Shown: positions 46,337 to 55,171, counted from the stretch's first letter. The stretch is 64,000 bases of DNA from DASXAI01 sp963728985 (GCA_963728985.1 CAVSME010000001.1:1000436-1064435), one strand, 5' to 3'. Made by a program: numbers and translations. The notes: generated by a model from the sequence alone, not told the origin.

Positions 46337-47494
46337 ATGCCGTACGCCGAAGGCCGCACGTTCCTGGATGCCGACAGCCACCTGATGGAGCTGCCCGATT
46401 TCCTGCGCGATCACGCCGATCCGGGCCAGCGCGACCAGCTGCCGGCGCTCAACTTCAGCTCCGGCGGCAAGCTGGGCGACGCCCTCGAACGCCTCGGCGC
46501 CACCAAGCAGCACCCCGCCGAGCGGGTGGCCGAGCTGGTCGGCCTGGGCGACGGGCTGATCAGCGGCCCGAAGGGCTACGAGGCGCTCGGCGCCTTCAAC
46601 CCGGCCGAGCGCAGCCAGGCCCTGGACCAACTCGGCTTCGACAGCCAGTTCGTGTTCTCCACGTTCGCCACGGGCGCCTTCTTCCCGCCGGGCATCGAGC
46701 CCGAGATGGCCGCCGGCGCCGCCCGGGCCCACAACCGGGGCATGGCCGAGTTCTGCGCCGACGACGACCGCCTGGTGGGCGTGGGCGCCACCACCCTCGA
46801 CGATCCGCAGCAGGCGCTGGTCGAGCTCGAGCACATCATCGAGCTGGGCCTGGGCGCCGTGTGGATACCGCACCGGCCCGCCGGCGGTCGGTCCCCCGGG
46901 CACAACGACCTCGACCCGTTCTGGGCCCGGCTGGCCGACGCCGGCATCCCCGCCGTGCTCCACGTCGGCGGGGCCGTGCTGCAGCTGGCACCGGCGTGGA
47001 TGAACACGGGGCGGCCCCTGCCCACCGACTGGCTCGGCGGCGGCGAGAACGTGCGGGGCAAGGACATGATCGCCCTCCACCAGGGCGCCGAGACGTTCGT
47101 GGGCACGATGGTGCTCGACGGCGTACTGGAACGGCACCCCGGCCTGCGCGTCGGCGTGATCGAGCTGGGGGCGGGATGGGTCCCGGCGCTGCTGCGCCGC
47201 CTCGACCAGATCGCCGAGATCTGGAAGCGGTCCGAGCCCGAGCTGGCGGCGCTGCAGCGCGCCCCGTCGGAGCAGATCAGCGCCCAGATGGGGTTCACGC
47301 CGTACCCGTTCGAGGACGTGGGCGCGCTGCTGCGGGAGTCCAACCCCGACCTGTACCTGTTCTCCAGCGACTACCCCCACGTCGAGGGCGGCCGCAACCC
47401 CATCGGGCGCTTCAGCACGTCCCTCGCCGGCTGCGACGACGACGTGCTCGAGCGCTTCTACTCGGCCAACATGGCCAAGCTCATCGGGGTCTGA
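46337..47494 (+). CDS. Amidohydrolase family 2 (TIM-barrel) protein
   Basis: 385 aa. N-terminal LDADSHLMELPDFLRDHAD metal site text, GVGATTLDDPQQALVELEHI, LHQGAETFVGTMVLDGVLER, and terminal LFSSDYPHVEGGRNP followed by SANMAKLIGV, all typical of this family of decarboxylase/hydrolase proteins. GGGGGAT lies just before the ATG. Substrate unknown. Confidence 0.87.
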   Translation: MPYAEGRTFLDADSHLMELPDFLRDHADPGQRDQLPALNFSSGGKLGDALERLGATKQHPAERVAELVGLGDGLISGPKGYEALGAFNPAERSQALDQLGFDSQFVFSTFATGAFFPPGIEPEMAAGAARAHNRGMAEFCADDDRLVGVGATTLDDPQQALVELEHIIELGLGAVWIPHRPAGGRSPGHNDLDPFWARLADAGIPAVLHVGGAVLQLAPAWMNTGRPLPTDWLGGGENVRGKDMIALHQGAETFVGTMVLDGVLERHPGLRVGVIELGAGWVPALLRRLDQIAEIWKRSEPELAALQRAPSEQISAQMGFTPYPFEDVGALLRESNPDLYLFSSDYPHVEGGRNPIGRFSTSLAGCDDDVLERFYSANMAKLIGV

Positions 47495-47870
47495 CTGTCT
47501 CGTCGCGCATCGCGTTGAGGTAGTTGTAGACGGTGATGCGGCTCACGCCGAGGGCGTCGGCGACGTCCTCGACCGAGCGCCGCAGCACGAACGCACCCCG
47601 GTCTTCCAGCATGCGCACCGCCCGCTGCTTGTCCTCGCGTTCGAGCTGACCGAGCGGGGCGCCGAGCTCGCGCTCCACCCCTTCGATCAGCCGGCTGAGC
47701 GCACCCTGCAGCGGCAGCATGCGCAGAGCCCCGACCACGCGGCCATCCCATTCGAGCGGGATGTCGGACGGCTCGCGCTCACCGGGCTCGAGCACCTCGG
47801 CGCCGATGGCGGCGGCCACCGGTTCGAGCGCGCTGAGGAGCGGATGGCGGCCGTTGGCCGGCGCGCTCAC
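47481..47870 (-). CDS. YheO/DauR-type helix-turn-helix regulator
   Basis: 129 aa. The C-terminal half reads EREDKQRAVRMLEDRGAFVL then RRSVEDVADALGVSRITVYN, the HTH_22 form. The N-terminal half is shorter than the PAS-like domain of full YheO proteins. ATG overlaps the stop of the thiamine-binding-like gene, so it may sense or follow that gene's ligand. Confidence 0.7.
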   Translation of the reverse strand: MSAPANGRHPLLSALEPVAAAIGAEVLEPGEREPSDIPLEWDGRVVGALRMLPLQGALSRLIEGVERELGAPLGQLEREDKQRAVRMLEDRGAFVLRRSVEDVADALGVSRITVYNYLNAMRDETVRPR

Positions 47871-48115
47871 ACCGACCCCTCCAACGCGGTGACCTGCACC
47901 GAGACCCGGCTGGCGCCCTCGGCGAAGGCGGCCGCCAGGAGGGCCCGGACCGCGTCGAAGGCGGCGGGCGGGGGGCCGTCGGCGGTCGTGCCGAAGGGGC
48001 CGACGTCAGCGGCCAACCCGGCGGCGGTGACCGCGTCGATGGCGGCGCGCACGTGCGGTCCTGGTGCACCATCCCTGAACGGCTCCACGGTGAATTCGAG
48101 CCGGACCGTCCCCAC
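47867..48115 (-). CDS. MTH1187/YkoF-like thiamine-binding-fold protein
   Basis: 82 aa. RLEFTVEPFRDGAPGPHVRA, then GLAADVGPFGTTADG and SRVSVQVTALEG match the ferredoxin-like MTH1187 family, members of which bind thiamine-related ligands. Ligand here is inferred. GTG start with its own -10; leads the two-gene unit with the HTH regulator. Confidence 0.65.
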   Translation of the reverse strand: MGTVRLEFTVEPFRDGAPGPHVRAAIDAVTAAGLAADVGPFGTTADGPPPAAFDAVRALLAAAFAEGASRVSVQVTALEGSV

Positions 48116-48122
48116 GAGGGCG

Positions 48123-48128
48123 ACGTTA
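48123..48128 (-). promoter_or_regulatory. -10 hexamer of the thiamine-binding-like gene
   Basis: TAACGT (minus strand) ends 7 nt before GTG 48115. Confidence 0.45.
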
Positions 48129-48143
48129 GTTTCCTGACAGGCA

Positions 48144-48410
48144 CTACCGACCCATGACGCGAGCCAGCTCCGACGACCTCGTGGCGCAGTCCTGGCCGGC
48201 GGCGTTGAACGCGTCGTTCAGGCTGGTCAACGCCTTCACGAAGACGTTGCTCCAGTCGCTCTCGAACTGATCACGCGCCGGGCCGCGCCAGAGCGTGTTG
48301 CCCAGGGCGCTGCCCACCGTGCTCATCATCGTCTCGATCGTCTGGACCTGGTTCGACAGGGTGCGGCCGAGCCCAGCCAGTTGCTCGACATCGGCGCCGA
48401 TCATGCTCAT
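48144..48410 (-). CDS. WXG100-like protein, 88 aa
   Basis: From ATG 48410 with AGGAGGAG upstream. Two amphipathic helices with a central LWRGPARDQFESDW turn carrying W-x-G, and no signal peptide, as in ESX/type VII substrates. No EccC or partner gene is near. An alternative is a non-secreted helical-hairpin protein. Confidence 0.72.
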   Translation of the reverse strand: MSMIGADVEQLAGLGRTLSNQVQTIETMMSTVGSALGNTLWRGPARDQFESDWSNVFVKALTSLNDAFNAAGQDCATRSSELARVMGR

Positions 48411-48458
48411 CCGTGCGTCTCCTCCTCGATTGCCGGGACGCACTGGTGTGTGCGCCGC

Positions 48459-48914
48459 TCAGCCGGGATCGGAAAGCAGGGGCACGAGAAGGGCCACGCT
48501 GTCGGGCACGAACGAGTCGATGGCCAGCCGCTGCTGCAGCTCGGCCAGCGTCACGAAGCAGGCTTCCACCACCTCGCCGTCGGCGAACGTGAAGGGCCCG
48601 TCGCACACCGCCTCGTACAGGCGGGCCACGATGCGCACGTCGTCGTCCTCGTACCGGCCGCCCCCGAGCGGCACGAGCGGCACCCCCGTCACTCCGACCT
48701 CCTCGGCCAGCTCCCGCTCGGCGGCCCGGTCGTAGTCCTCGCCCGTCGTCACGCACCCGCCCACGGCGAGGTCCCAGCGGCTCGGCCACACGTCCTTGGC
48801 GTCGCTGCGGCGATGGACGAGGATGCGCCCGTCGGACGAACGGACCACGACGAAGGTGACGCGGTGGCGCAGCCGGTCGCGCCGCATCACGGTCCGCGGG
48901 ACCGTGGCCACCAC
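48459..48914 (-). CDS. NUDIX hydrolase, YfcD/IDI-like
   Basis: 151 aa. LVHRRSDAKDVWPSRWDLAV then a complete NUDIX box GGCVTTGEDYDRAAERELAE followed by EVGV. The R-R-S-x-x-K-D-x-W-P text matches YfcD-like members. Substrate unknown. Confidence 0.85.
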   Translation of the reverse strand: MVATVPRTVMRRDRLRHRVTFVVVRSSDGRILVHRRSDAKDVWPSRWDLAVGGCVTTGEDYDRAAERELAEEVGVTGVPLVPLGGGRYEDDDVRIVARLYEAVCDGPFTFADGEVVEACFVTLAELQQRLAIDSFVPDSVALLVPLLSDPG

Positions 48915-48945
48915 GTTGTCGCCGTCGTCGACGATGTCGACCAGC

Positions 48946-49320
48946 TCAACCGGCGTCGTCGTCGATCTCCCGGCAGATGCACAGCTCGTTGCCCTCGGGG
49001 TCGGCGAGCACGGCGAAGGACCAGTGCTCGTTCGGGCCGACCGGATCGCCGAGGGGCGTGGCGCCGAGGCCGAGCAGGCGCTCGACGAGGAGCTCGGGTG
49101 ATCGGGTGTAGAGGTCGATGTGGACCCGGTTCTTCGGACCCTTCCGCTCGGGCACGCGCTGCAGGAACACAGTGGGCCCCTCGCCGTCGGGCGGCGTCAG
49201 GTTGAGGTACGGGTGCCCGTCACCCTCGGCCCGGGTGTAGCCGAGGGCCGCCTCCCAGAACGGCGCGAGGGCGAACGGGTCGAGGCAGTCGATGCCGATC
49301 TCGACGCGCGGACGGGTCAC
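48946..49320 (-). CDS. Glyoxalase-like VOC protein
   Basis: 124 aa from GTG 49320, which overlaps the alkD stop (GTGA). VEIGIDCLDPFALAPFWEAA, KNRVHIDLYTRSPELLVERL, and LADPEGNELCI are the family marks. Translationally coupled to alkD. Confidence 0.8.
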   Translation of the reverse strand: MTRPRVEIGIDCLDPFALAPFWEAALGYTRAEGDGHPYLNLTPPDGEGPTVFLQRVPERKGPKNRVHIDLYTRSPELLVERLLGLGATPLGDPVGPNEHWSFAVLADPEGNELCICREIDDDAG

Positions 49321-50033
49321 ACGCGCTCCTTGCGCTGCAGCCACTTCAATGCTTCGCGCGCTGACAGCGGCGACAGCTCGGGATGGGTGGCCACGAACCG
49401 GCGCACGGCGGCGGCATCGGTCTTGGAGTACTCGCGCAGCGCCCACCCGATGGCCTTGCGGATGAAGAACTCACGGTCGCCCGCCCGCCGAGCGCAATAG
49501 CTGAACAGGCGAGCCGTGTCCGTGCCGTCCTTGGCGTGGAGCTGGTGGATGATCGCCGTCCGGGCCAGCCACTGGTCCTGATCGTCGATCCAGTCGTCCA
49601 TCACCGTCGCCAGCGGCGGATGCGCCGTCACGAGCGGCCCGACGACGCCGGCGGCCAGGGCGTCGACGGTGTCCCACCAGCTGTTCGTGGTGAGCAGGAA
49701 GCGGGTGTGATCGAGGAAGCCGGCACCACACCGGCGCACGTGGCGGATGGCGTAGTCGCACGCCGCGTACTGGAGCTCTCGTTCCGGCGCCGCCCAGCAC
49801 GCCGCTGTGAACGCCACCACGTCGGCCTCGGCCGGTGCCGGCAACCCGCGCAGCGCCGTCGCCGCCAGGCGCCGCTGCGCCGGCGCGGGGATGCCGAAGA
49901 AGGAGAACTGATCGCGCATGTAGGCCGCCATCGCCGATGCCCTCGCCGGGTCGGCGGCCTCGGTGAACGCGCGGCGGAGACGGTCGACGGCGACATCGGC
50001 CAGAGCCGTGCTGGCGACGCGACCGGTTGTCAC
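49317..50033 (-). CDS. DNA alkylation repair protein (AlkD-like)
   Basis: 238 aa, HEAT-like helical repeats. QFSFFGIPAPAQRRLAATAL, TTNSWWDTVDALAA (W-D of the catalytic cleft), and FFIRKAIGWALREYSKTD are AlkD hallmarks. It removes bulky alkylated bases by flipping-free glycosylase action. Confidence 0.9.
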   Translation of the reverse strand: MTTGRVASTALADVAVDRLRRAFTEAADPARASAMAAYMRDQFSFFGIPAPAQRRLAATALRGLPAPAEADVVAFTAACWAAPERELQYAACDYAIRHVRRCGAGFLDHTRFLLTTNSWWDTVDALAAGVVGPLVTAHPPLATVMDDWIDDQDQWLARTAIIHQLHAKDGTDTARLFSYCARRAGDREFFIRKAIGWALREYSKTDAAAVRRFVATHPELSPLSAREALKWLQRKERV

Positions 50034-50043
50034 GCCCTCGGCC

Positions 50044-50049
50044 TAGCAT
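50044..50049 (+). promoter_or_regulatory. -10 hexamer of the M20 gene
   Basis: TAGCAT ends 6 nt before GTG 50056. Confidence 0.5.
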
Positions 50050-50055
50050 GCGCGC

Positions 50056-51273
50056 GTGCCTGACGACACCTTGCTGATCGAGGCCCAGGACGTCCTCCCC
50101 GAGGCGGTGCAGCTGCGCCGGCGACTGCACCAGCGCCCGGAGGTCGGTCTCGACCTGCCGTTCACCCAAGACGAGGTGCTGGCCGCCATCGACGGGCTGC
50201 CACTCAGCGTGCGCACCGGCCTGACGACGTCGTCCGTGGTGGCCACGCTCGACGGCGCCCGTCCCGGTCCCACCATCCTCCTGCGGGGCGACATGGATGC
50301 GCTCCCCATGCCGGAGGACACCGGCCTCGACTACTCATCGCGCGACGACGGCATGATGCACGCCTGCGGCCACGACACCCACGTCGCCATGCTGGCCAGC
50401 GCGGCGAGACTGCTGTCGGCCCGCCGCGACGAGCTCACCGGGCGGGTGGTGTTCATGTTCCAGCCCGGCGAGGAAGGGTTCCACGGGGCCCGCTACATGC
50501 TCGAGGAGGATCTGCTCGACGTCGGCCCGCAGGCCGACGGGACGGACAGTCCGGTGACGGGTGCGTTCGCCCTGCACATCTCGTCGATGTTCCCGTCCGG
50601 AACGATCAACCTGCGCGGTGGCACGCTGATGGCGTCGTCGGACGTGCTGCGCATCGTGGTCCGGGGGCGGGGCGGCCATGCCGCGGCACCGCACCAGGCG
50701 CTCGACCCGATCCCTGTCGCCTGCGCCATCGTGCAGGCCATCCAGACCATGGTCACCCGCCGCATCGACGTGTTCGATCCCGCGGTGGTCACGGTGGCCC
50801 ACATCAAGGCGGGGACGACGTCGAACGTGATCCCGGAGACGGCCGAGATCCTGGGCACGGTGCGGGCCGTGTCCGAACGGACCCGGACGCGCGTCCACGA
50901 CGAGCTGCGGCGGGTGGCCGAAGGCATTGCGTCGGCGCACGATGCGGCCGCCGACGTCGAGGTGGAGCTGGGCTACCCGGTCACCGTCAACGACGTCGGC
51001 TTCGCCGAGTTCGCCAGCCAGGTCGCCACCGATCTGCTGGGCGGCGAGCACGTGACCACGATGCGCAACCCGGTCATGGGCGCCGAGGACTTCAGCTACG
51101 TGTTGCAGCGGGTACCAGGCGCCCTCGCCTTCCTCGGTGCCGCCCCGCCGGGTGTCGATCCCCGCAAGGCCGAGCCCAACCACTCCAACCGGGTCGTGTT
51201 CGACGAGGACGCCATGGCGACGGGCATCGCCCTCTACACCGAAGTGGCGCTCCGCCACCTCGGCGGCCACTAG
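50056..51273 (+). CDS. M20-family amidohydrolase (N-acyl amino acid type)
   Basis: 405 aa. LRRRLHQRPEVGLDL, LRGDMDALPMPEDTG, MHACGHDTHVAML, FQPGEEGFHGARYML, and the lid domain with GRGGHAAAPHQALDPIP. C-terminal MGAEDFSYVLQRVPGALAFL. No signal peptide, so a cytoplasmic aminoacylase or hippurate-hydrolase type enzyme. Confidence 0.92.
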   Translation: MPDDTLLIEAQDVLPEAVQLRRRLHQRPEVGLDLPFTQDEVLAAIDGLPLSVRTGLTTSSVVATLDGARPGPTILLRGDMDALPMPEDTGLDYSSRDDGMMHACGHDTHVAMLASAARLLSARRDELTGRVVFMFQPGEEGFHGARYMLEEDLLDVGPQADGTDSPVTGAFALHISSMFPSGTINLRGGTLMASSDVLRIVVRGRGGHAAAPHQALDPIPVACAIVQAIQTMVTRRIDVFDPAVVTVAHIKAGTTSNVIPETAEILGTVRAVSERTRTRVHDELRRVAEGIASAHDAAADVEVELGYPVTVNDVGFAEFASQVATDLLGGEHVTTMRNPVMGAEDFSYVLQRVPGALAFLGAAPPGVDPRKAEPNHSNRVVFDEDAMATGIALYTEVALRHLGGH

Positions 51274-51375
51274 CAGGGTGCTGAAGTACGGCCCTCGGCG
51301 GCGAGCCGTCCACCTGATCACCCAGATCAGAGCGTCGGCGCATGCCGCCGACCCGGGTACGTCAGCACCCTGCTA
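51271..51375. repeat. 105-bp element with 14-bp terminal inverted repeats between convergent genes
   Basis: TAGCAGGGTGCTGA (51271-51284) and TCAGCACCCTGCTA (51362-51375) are exact complements; after one mismatch GTAC extends both. The outer TAG triplets are the stop codons of the M20 gene and, on the other strand, of the CHAT gene. Inside are smaller inverted repeats (CTGATC/GATCAG; GTCGGC/GCCGAC). It can act as a bidirectional terminator and has the form of a MITE. Confidence 0.75.
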
Positions 51376-53961
51376 ACCCCAGCCGAAGCAGCAGAAGGCG
51401 GCGGCCGCCGCCTCGCCGGCCGGTCCGGTGGCCCGTGCCATTGCCCGCGCCTCGCTCAGCGCAGGGGCCGGGCGGGCGCCGGCGGCGATGGCCCGGTGGT
51501 AGGCCGCCATGAGGACGTGGGTGGCGGCGTCGGGCACCAGCGCCAGCGAGGCCACCAGCGTGCGCACGCCCGCCGGGAACAGCACCGACGCGAGGCCGAG
51601 CAGCTCGTCGCCGGCGCGGATCTCGGCCTGGCCGACCTCGCACGCCGCCAGCACCACGTGCGGGGGCAGCGGCCGCAGCGCTTCCAGCTCGTTGGCGGTG
51701 AGGGGGCCGTCGGCCAGCAGCAGCGACGAGAACAGCGGGTTGTCGGCGCGGAAGCGGCCGTGGGCGGCCACGTGCAGCAGGCCCGTCGCCGGAACGGCGG
51801 CGGCGACGGCGGCCGCGGTGGCGTCCGCGCCGGCCAGCACCGTGGCCGTTGGGTGAAGGCCGGCCAGCTCGGTCACCTCGGCCTCGCCACCGGGCAGGTC
51901 GGGACCGGCGACGAGGACGGGCCCGGCACGGGCGGGCGGCACCGGTGTCGTCTCGCGGCGCGCCCACAGGCTGGCGCTGGAGGCCACCACGACAGGTCGC
52001 TCGGCCAGGACCGGCAGAGCCGACCACGGCACCCCGTGCAGCGGCGCCGTCGGCACGACGACGACGGGACGGTCACCGAGGAGCGGTGCCAGGGGCCGCA
52101 CGACCATCTCCTCGAGCGCCGCCGCCGAGGCCCGCAGGTGCTGCAGCGCGGCCTCGGTGTGGCGGCCGGTGACGGCCGCTCGGATGAGACGCCGCAGGGC
52201 GAAGGCCACGGCGTCGACCTCCGCCGCCACCGTGGTGACCGGCGCGGCCAGCCGGATCAGCCGGGTCCGGCCGTCCCTCACGACGACCGCCGCGAGGACC
52301 GAGACGTCGCGCACGTACTCGACCAGCGCGTGCTCACCGACCGCGGCCACCGTCGCCGCCGTCGACGGCAACGTCTCCACCGAGGTGGCCCGGCGCGATC
52401 GGCGCAGGCGCTCGGCGATGCGTCGTTCGAGCCGCCGTTGCTCGGCTTCGTCGACGGCCGTCCCCCGGAGGCGGGCCAGGTCGGCGGCCAGCTGCGGATC
52501 ATCGACGGCCGTCGCCGACTCCAGGCGGAGGGAGGCGGCGCGGGCGCGTTCCGCCCACGCCAGGACCCCACGAGCCCGGCCACCCGCCAATGCAATCGTG
52601 ACGCCCAGCTCGGCCAACCGCTCCCCGGCGGCCGCCGCGTGCGCCCGCAGCTCGGTGGCACCGAGCGACGCGCGGTGCCGATCGAGCACCCGCAGGCCGG
52701 CCCGGACGGCGGCCAGGGCGCCGGCCCGATCGCCCGTGGCCAGGCGATGGAGGGCAACGGCATGGGCGTGGCGCAGCCGGGCGGCGGCCGGCATCTGGCG
52801 GGGTGACGCGGCGATCAGCGGCGCGCTCAACGCCGCCGCCGTCTCCTCGTCGCCGAGGTCGAGGGCGGCGGCAGCAGCAGCCAGCGTGGCCTCGTCGGCC
52901 GCCACCGCCCAGCCGGCGGTCCGCAGCTCAGCGGCCACCGCCGCCAGCGCCCCGACGAGGTCGGGCCGGGCACCGCCGGCCGCCAGCTGCGCCCGCACCA
53001 GCGCATGGCGGGCGACCGGGGCGTACGCCGGCGCCGACTCGACCGCCCGCTGCTCGGCCGCGCCGGCGGCCGCCGTCGCCGCGGCATGATCGCCCAGCTC
53101 GAGGGCGGCATCGGCCACGCGCACGAGCGCTTCCACCGCCGCCGTCGTGTCGCCCGCGGCCTCGGCCGCACTCACTGCCGCCTCCGCCGCTGTCCTGCTT
53201 TCCTGCTGGAGGTGGGCGACGGCCAGCGCGTCGGCCCGGTCGAGCAGGTCCCGGGGATCGGTGGCCTCCTCGGCCGAGCCCAGCTCGGCATGGATCTCGA
53301 AGACGCGGGCGAAGTCGCCGAGGCGGGCCGCCGCCATCGCCTCGTTCCAGCCCGCCGCCGACTCCCGCCACCGGTCGTCGAGGGCCGCGGCGGCGTCACG
53401 GGCGGCGGCGAACCGGCTACGGGCCTCGGCCGCCTCCCCGAGCCGCAGGAACATCAGACCCCAGTTGTTGTGGAAGCGGAACGTGAGCTCGGCGTCGGCC
53501 AGCGCCACCACTCGCGGCTCGATGACGCCGTACACCGCCGCTGCTTCGGCGACCCGTCCGAACGAGTACGCCAGCAGCAAGCCGCGCTGCAGTTCGAGGC
53601 GCACCGCTACCGCCGCCGACGCCAGGGGACCGGCCCGGGCGGCGTCGGTCATGGCCGCGTCGGGCCGGCCCCGCTGGATGTGGACACCCATGCGCACGGT
53701 GAGGGCCTCGGCCAGGAGCTCCGGCGTGCCGGCCGCCTCGGCGTCGGCGACGGCCCGATCGCCGAACGCCGCCGCCCGCTCGATCTGGCCGCGGCGCAGG
53801 CACGACACCAGCGCCACGATGGCGGCGGCCGATGCCACGGCCCGGTCGCCGGCGGCGCCGGCCGCGTCCAGGACTGCCTCCGCCAGCGCACCCGCGGCCT
53901 CCGGGTCCCGGGCCAGCAGACCGCGCGCCCGATCGACGCCGTCACCTAGCGTGTCCTTCAC
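51373..53961 (-). CDS. TPR-CHAT caspase-like protease
   Basis: 862 aa from GTG 53961 (a second GTG at 53979 adds six residues). Residues ~1-550 are Ala-rich helical repeats of TPR type (e.g. AELTFRFHNNWGLMFLRLGE). The C-terminal CHAT domain has catalytic His734 in LLHVAAHGRF and Cys774 in VVLAACEVGQ, so it should be active. No signal peptide or membrane helix. CHAT proteins are caspase relatives used in bacterial immunity and programmed death. It is divergent from a subtilisin gene, 63 bp apart. Confidence 0.85.
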   Translation of the reverse strand: MKDTLGDGVDRARGLLARDPEAAGALAEAVLDAAGAAGDRAVASAAAIVALVSCLRRGQIERAAAFGDRAVADAEAAGTPELLAEALTVRMGVHIQRGRPDAAMTDAARAGPLASAAVAVRLELQRGLLLAYSFGRVAEAAAVYGVIEPRVVALADAELTFRFHNNWGLMFLRLGEAAEARSRFAAARDAAAALDDRWRESAAGWNEAMAAARLGDFARVFEIHAELGSAEEATDPRDLLDRADALAVAHLQQESRTAAEAAVSAAEAAGDTTAAVEALVRVADAALELGDHAAATAAAGAAEQRAVESAPAYAPVARHALVRAQLAAGGARPDLVGALAAVAAELRTAGWAVAADEATLAAAAAALDLGDEETAAALSAPLIAASPRQMPAAARLRHAHAVALHRLATGDRAGALAAVRAGLRVLDRHRASLGATELRAHAAAAGERLAELGVTIALAGGRARGVLAWAERARAASLRLESATAVDDPQLAADLARLRGTAVDEAEQRRLERRIAERLRRSRRATSVETLPSTAATVAAVGEHALVEYVRDVSVLAAVVVRDGRTRLIRLAAPVTTVAAEVDAVAFALRRLIRAAVTGRHTEAALQHLRASAAALEEMVVRPLAPLLGDRPVVVVPTAPLHGVPWSALPVLAERPVVVASSASLWARRETTPVPPARAGPVLVAGPDLPGGEAEVTELAGLHPTATVLAGADATAAAVAAAVPATGLLHVAAHGRFRADNPLFSSLLLADGPLTANELEALRPLPPHVVLAACEVGQAEIRAGDELLGLASVLFPAGVRTLVASLALVPDAATHVLMAAYHRAIAAGARPAPALSEARAMARATGPAGEAAAAAFCCFGWG

Positions 53962-54024
53962 CCGGCCATGACGTATCACAGCGGCGATCGCGGGCTCGGG
54001 TGTGCATTCGGAGAGGAGGGAGCC

Positions 54025-55164
54025 ATGCCTACCGTCGTCGCTCCTGAGCGTCCCGTCCGTCAACCCCGCCGCCGAGCGGTCGCTCGCTTCCGGGCCGACC
54101 AGCTGCTGGTCGACACCGCCCATCTTCCCGACGTGGTCCGTCGCCTCTGGCGCGACGGGATCGAGATCACCGGCGCCCAGGACCATCCCGCCCTCGGCAC
54201 GACGCGGATCTGCGTCGAGCTCGGCGACCGCACGCTGCTCGACGTGATCGACCGCACGCTCGTGGCCGACGGCCTGTGGCGCGCCGGCGTCGCGCGTGTC
54301 AACCACGTCTTCCGCCTGGCCTCGCACTGGTCGTTCGTGCCGTTCGACACCGCCAGCGCCTCGGGCCCGATGGCCCTCGACCAGACCGACGCCGGGCACG
54401 ATCGCCACGTCGGCGTCGTCGACACCGGCATCGACCGCGCCCACCCGTGGATGGACGAGGACCACGTGAAGGCGGCGCCGTCCGCCGTCGTCAGCGGCGC
54501 GCCGGTCACCAGCTTCGACGGCCTCGAGTCGTGGGAGGGTCACGGCACGTTCGTCGTCGGGCTCATCCGCCAGCTGGCGCCGGCGGCCACGATCCACGTG
54601 GCGTGGCCCGAGCCTGAGGCCTACCCGGCCCAGCCGTGCATCACCTGCACCCGTCCCCGCTACGAGCGGGCGCTGGCGGCGGGCATGGACGTCGAGCATC
54701 CCGACGACGACGACATGGACGGCGGGGAGATCGACGACCTCGCCGTGGCCGAGCAGATCCTCGGCTTCGGCCGCCTGGACGTGCTCAACCTCTCCTTCGG
54801 TGGCCACACCCTCGATCCGCACGAGCCGCCCGGTGTGGTACGCCACACCCCCGGCGACGACGATGGCTTGGAGCTGGGCAAGGTGGTGCGCTCGGTCGTG
54901 CGGGGCGGTACTCGCGTGGTGGCCTCGGCGGGGAACTTCGCCACGGCCGATCCCGTCTATCCCGCCGCCATCGCTGGCGTCACCGCGGTCGGATCAGGCA
55001 CCGACGCCCGCCATCGGGACGACTTCAGCAGCTACGGGCGCTGGGTCGACGTGTGGCGCCCGGGGAAGGACGCCCACAGCTCGTTCCTCATGGGCCTGGA
55101 GTGGGCCCGCTGGTCGGGTACGTCGTTCGCCGCGCCCCGCTTCACCGGCGAGCTGGTGATGTGA
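54025..55164 (+). CDS. Cytoplasmic S8 (subtilisin-like) protease paired with CHAT
   Basis: 379 aa from ATG 54025, preceded by GGAGAGGAGGGAG. The triad is Asp133 (VGVVDTGID), His173 (EGHGTFVVG) and Ser367 (SGTSFAAPRF), with oxyanion Asn304 (SAGNFA). No signal peptide; residues 1-125 form a separate N-terminal domain (FRADQLLVDTAHLPDVVRRL). An insert near 195-245 carries Cys205-x2-Cys208 and a run of acidic residues (DDDDMDGGEIDD), possibly for metal. The chain ends 12 residues after the catalytic Ser. Confidence 0.87.
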   Translation: MPTVVAPERPVRQPRRRAVARFRADQLLVDTAHLPDVVRRLWRDGIEITGAQDHPALGTTRICVELGDRTLLDVIDRTLVADGLWRAGVARVNHVFRLASHWSFVPFDTASASGPMALDQTDAGHDRHVGVVDTGIDRAHPWMDEDHVKAAPSAVVSGAPVTSFDGLESWEGHGTFVVGLIRQLAPAATIHVAWPEPEAYPAQPCITCTRPRYERALAAGMDVEHPDDDDMDGGEIDDLAVAEQILGFGRLDVLNLSFGGHTLDPHEPPGVVRHTPGDDDGLELGKVVRSVVRGGTRVVASAGNFATADPVYPAAIAGVTAVGSGTDARHRDDFSSYGRWVDVWRPGKDAHSSFLMGLEWARWSGTSFAAPRFTGELVM

Positions 55165-55171
55165 CCACCCC

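Noticed and set aside
48144..49320. A secretion or toxin module formed by the WXG100-like, NUDIX and VOC genes
   Set aside because: The genes have separate starts and gaps and no nuclease, toxin or immunity features.
53968..54024. Earlier in-frame ATG for the S8 protease
   Set aside because: No ribosome site there, whereas ATG 54025 follows GGAGAGGAGGGAG.
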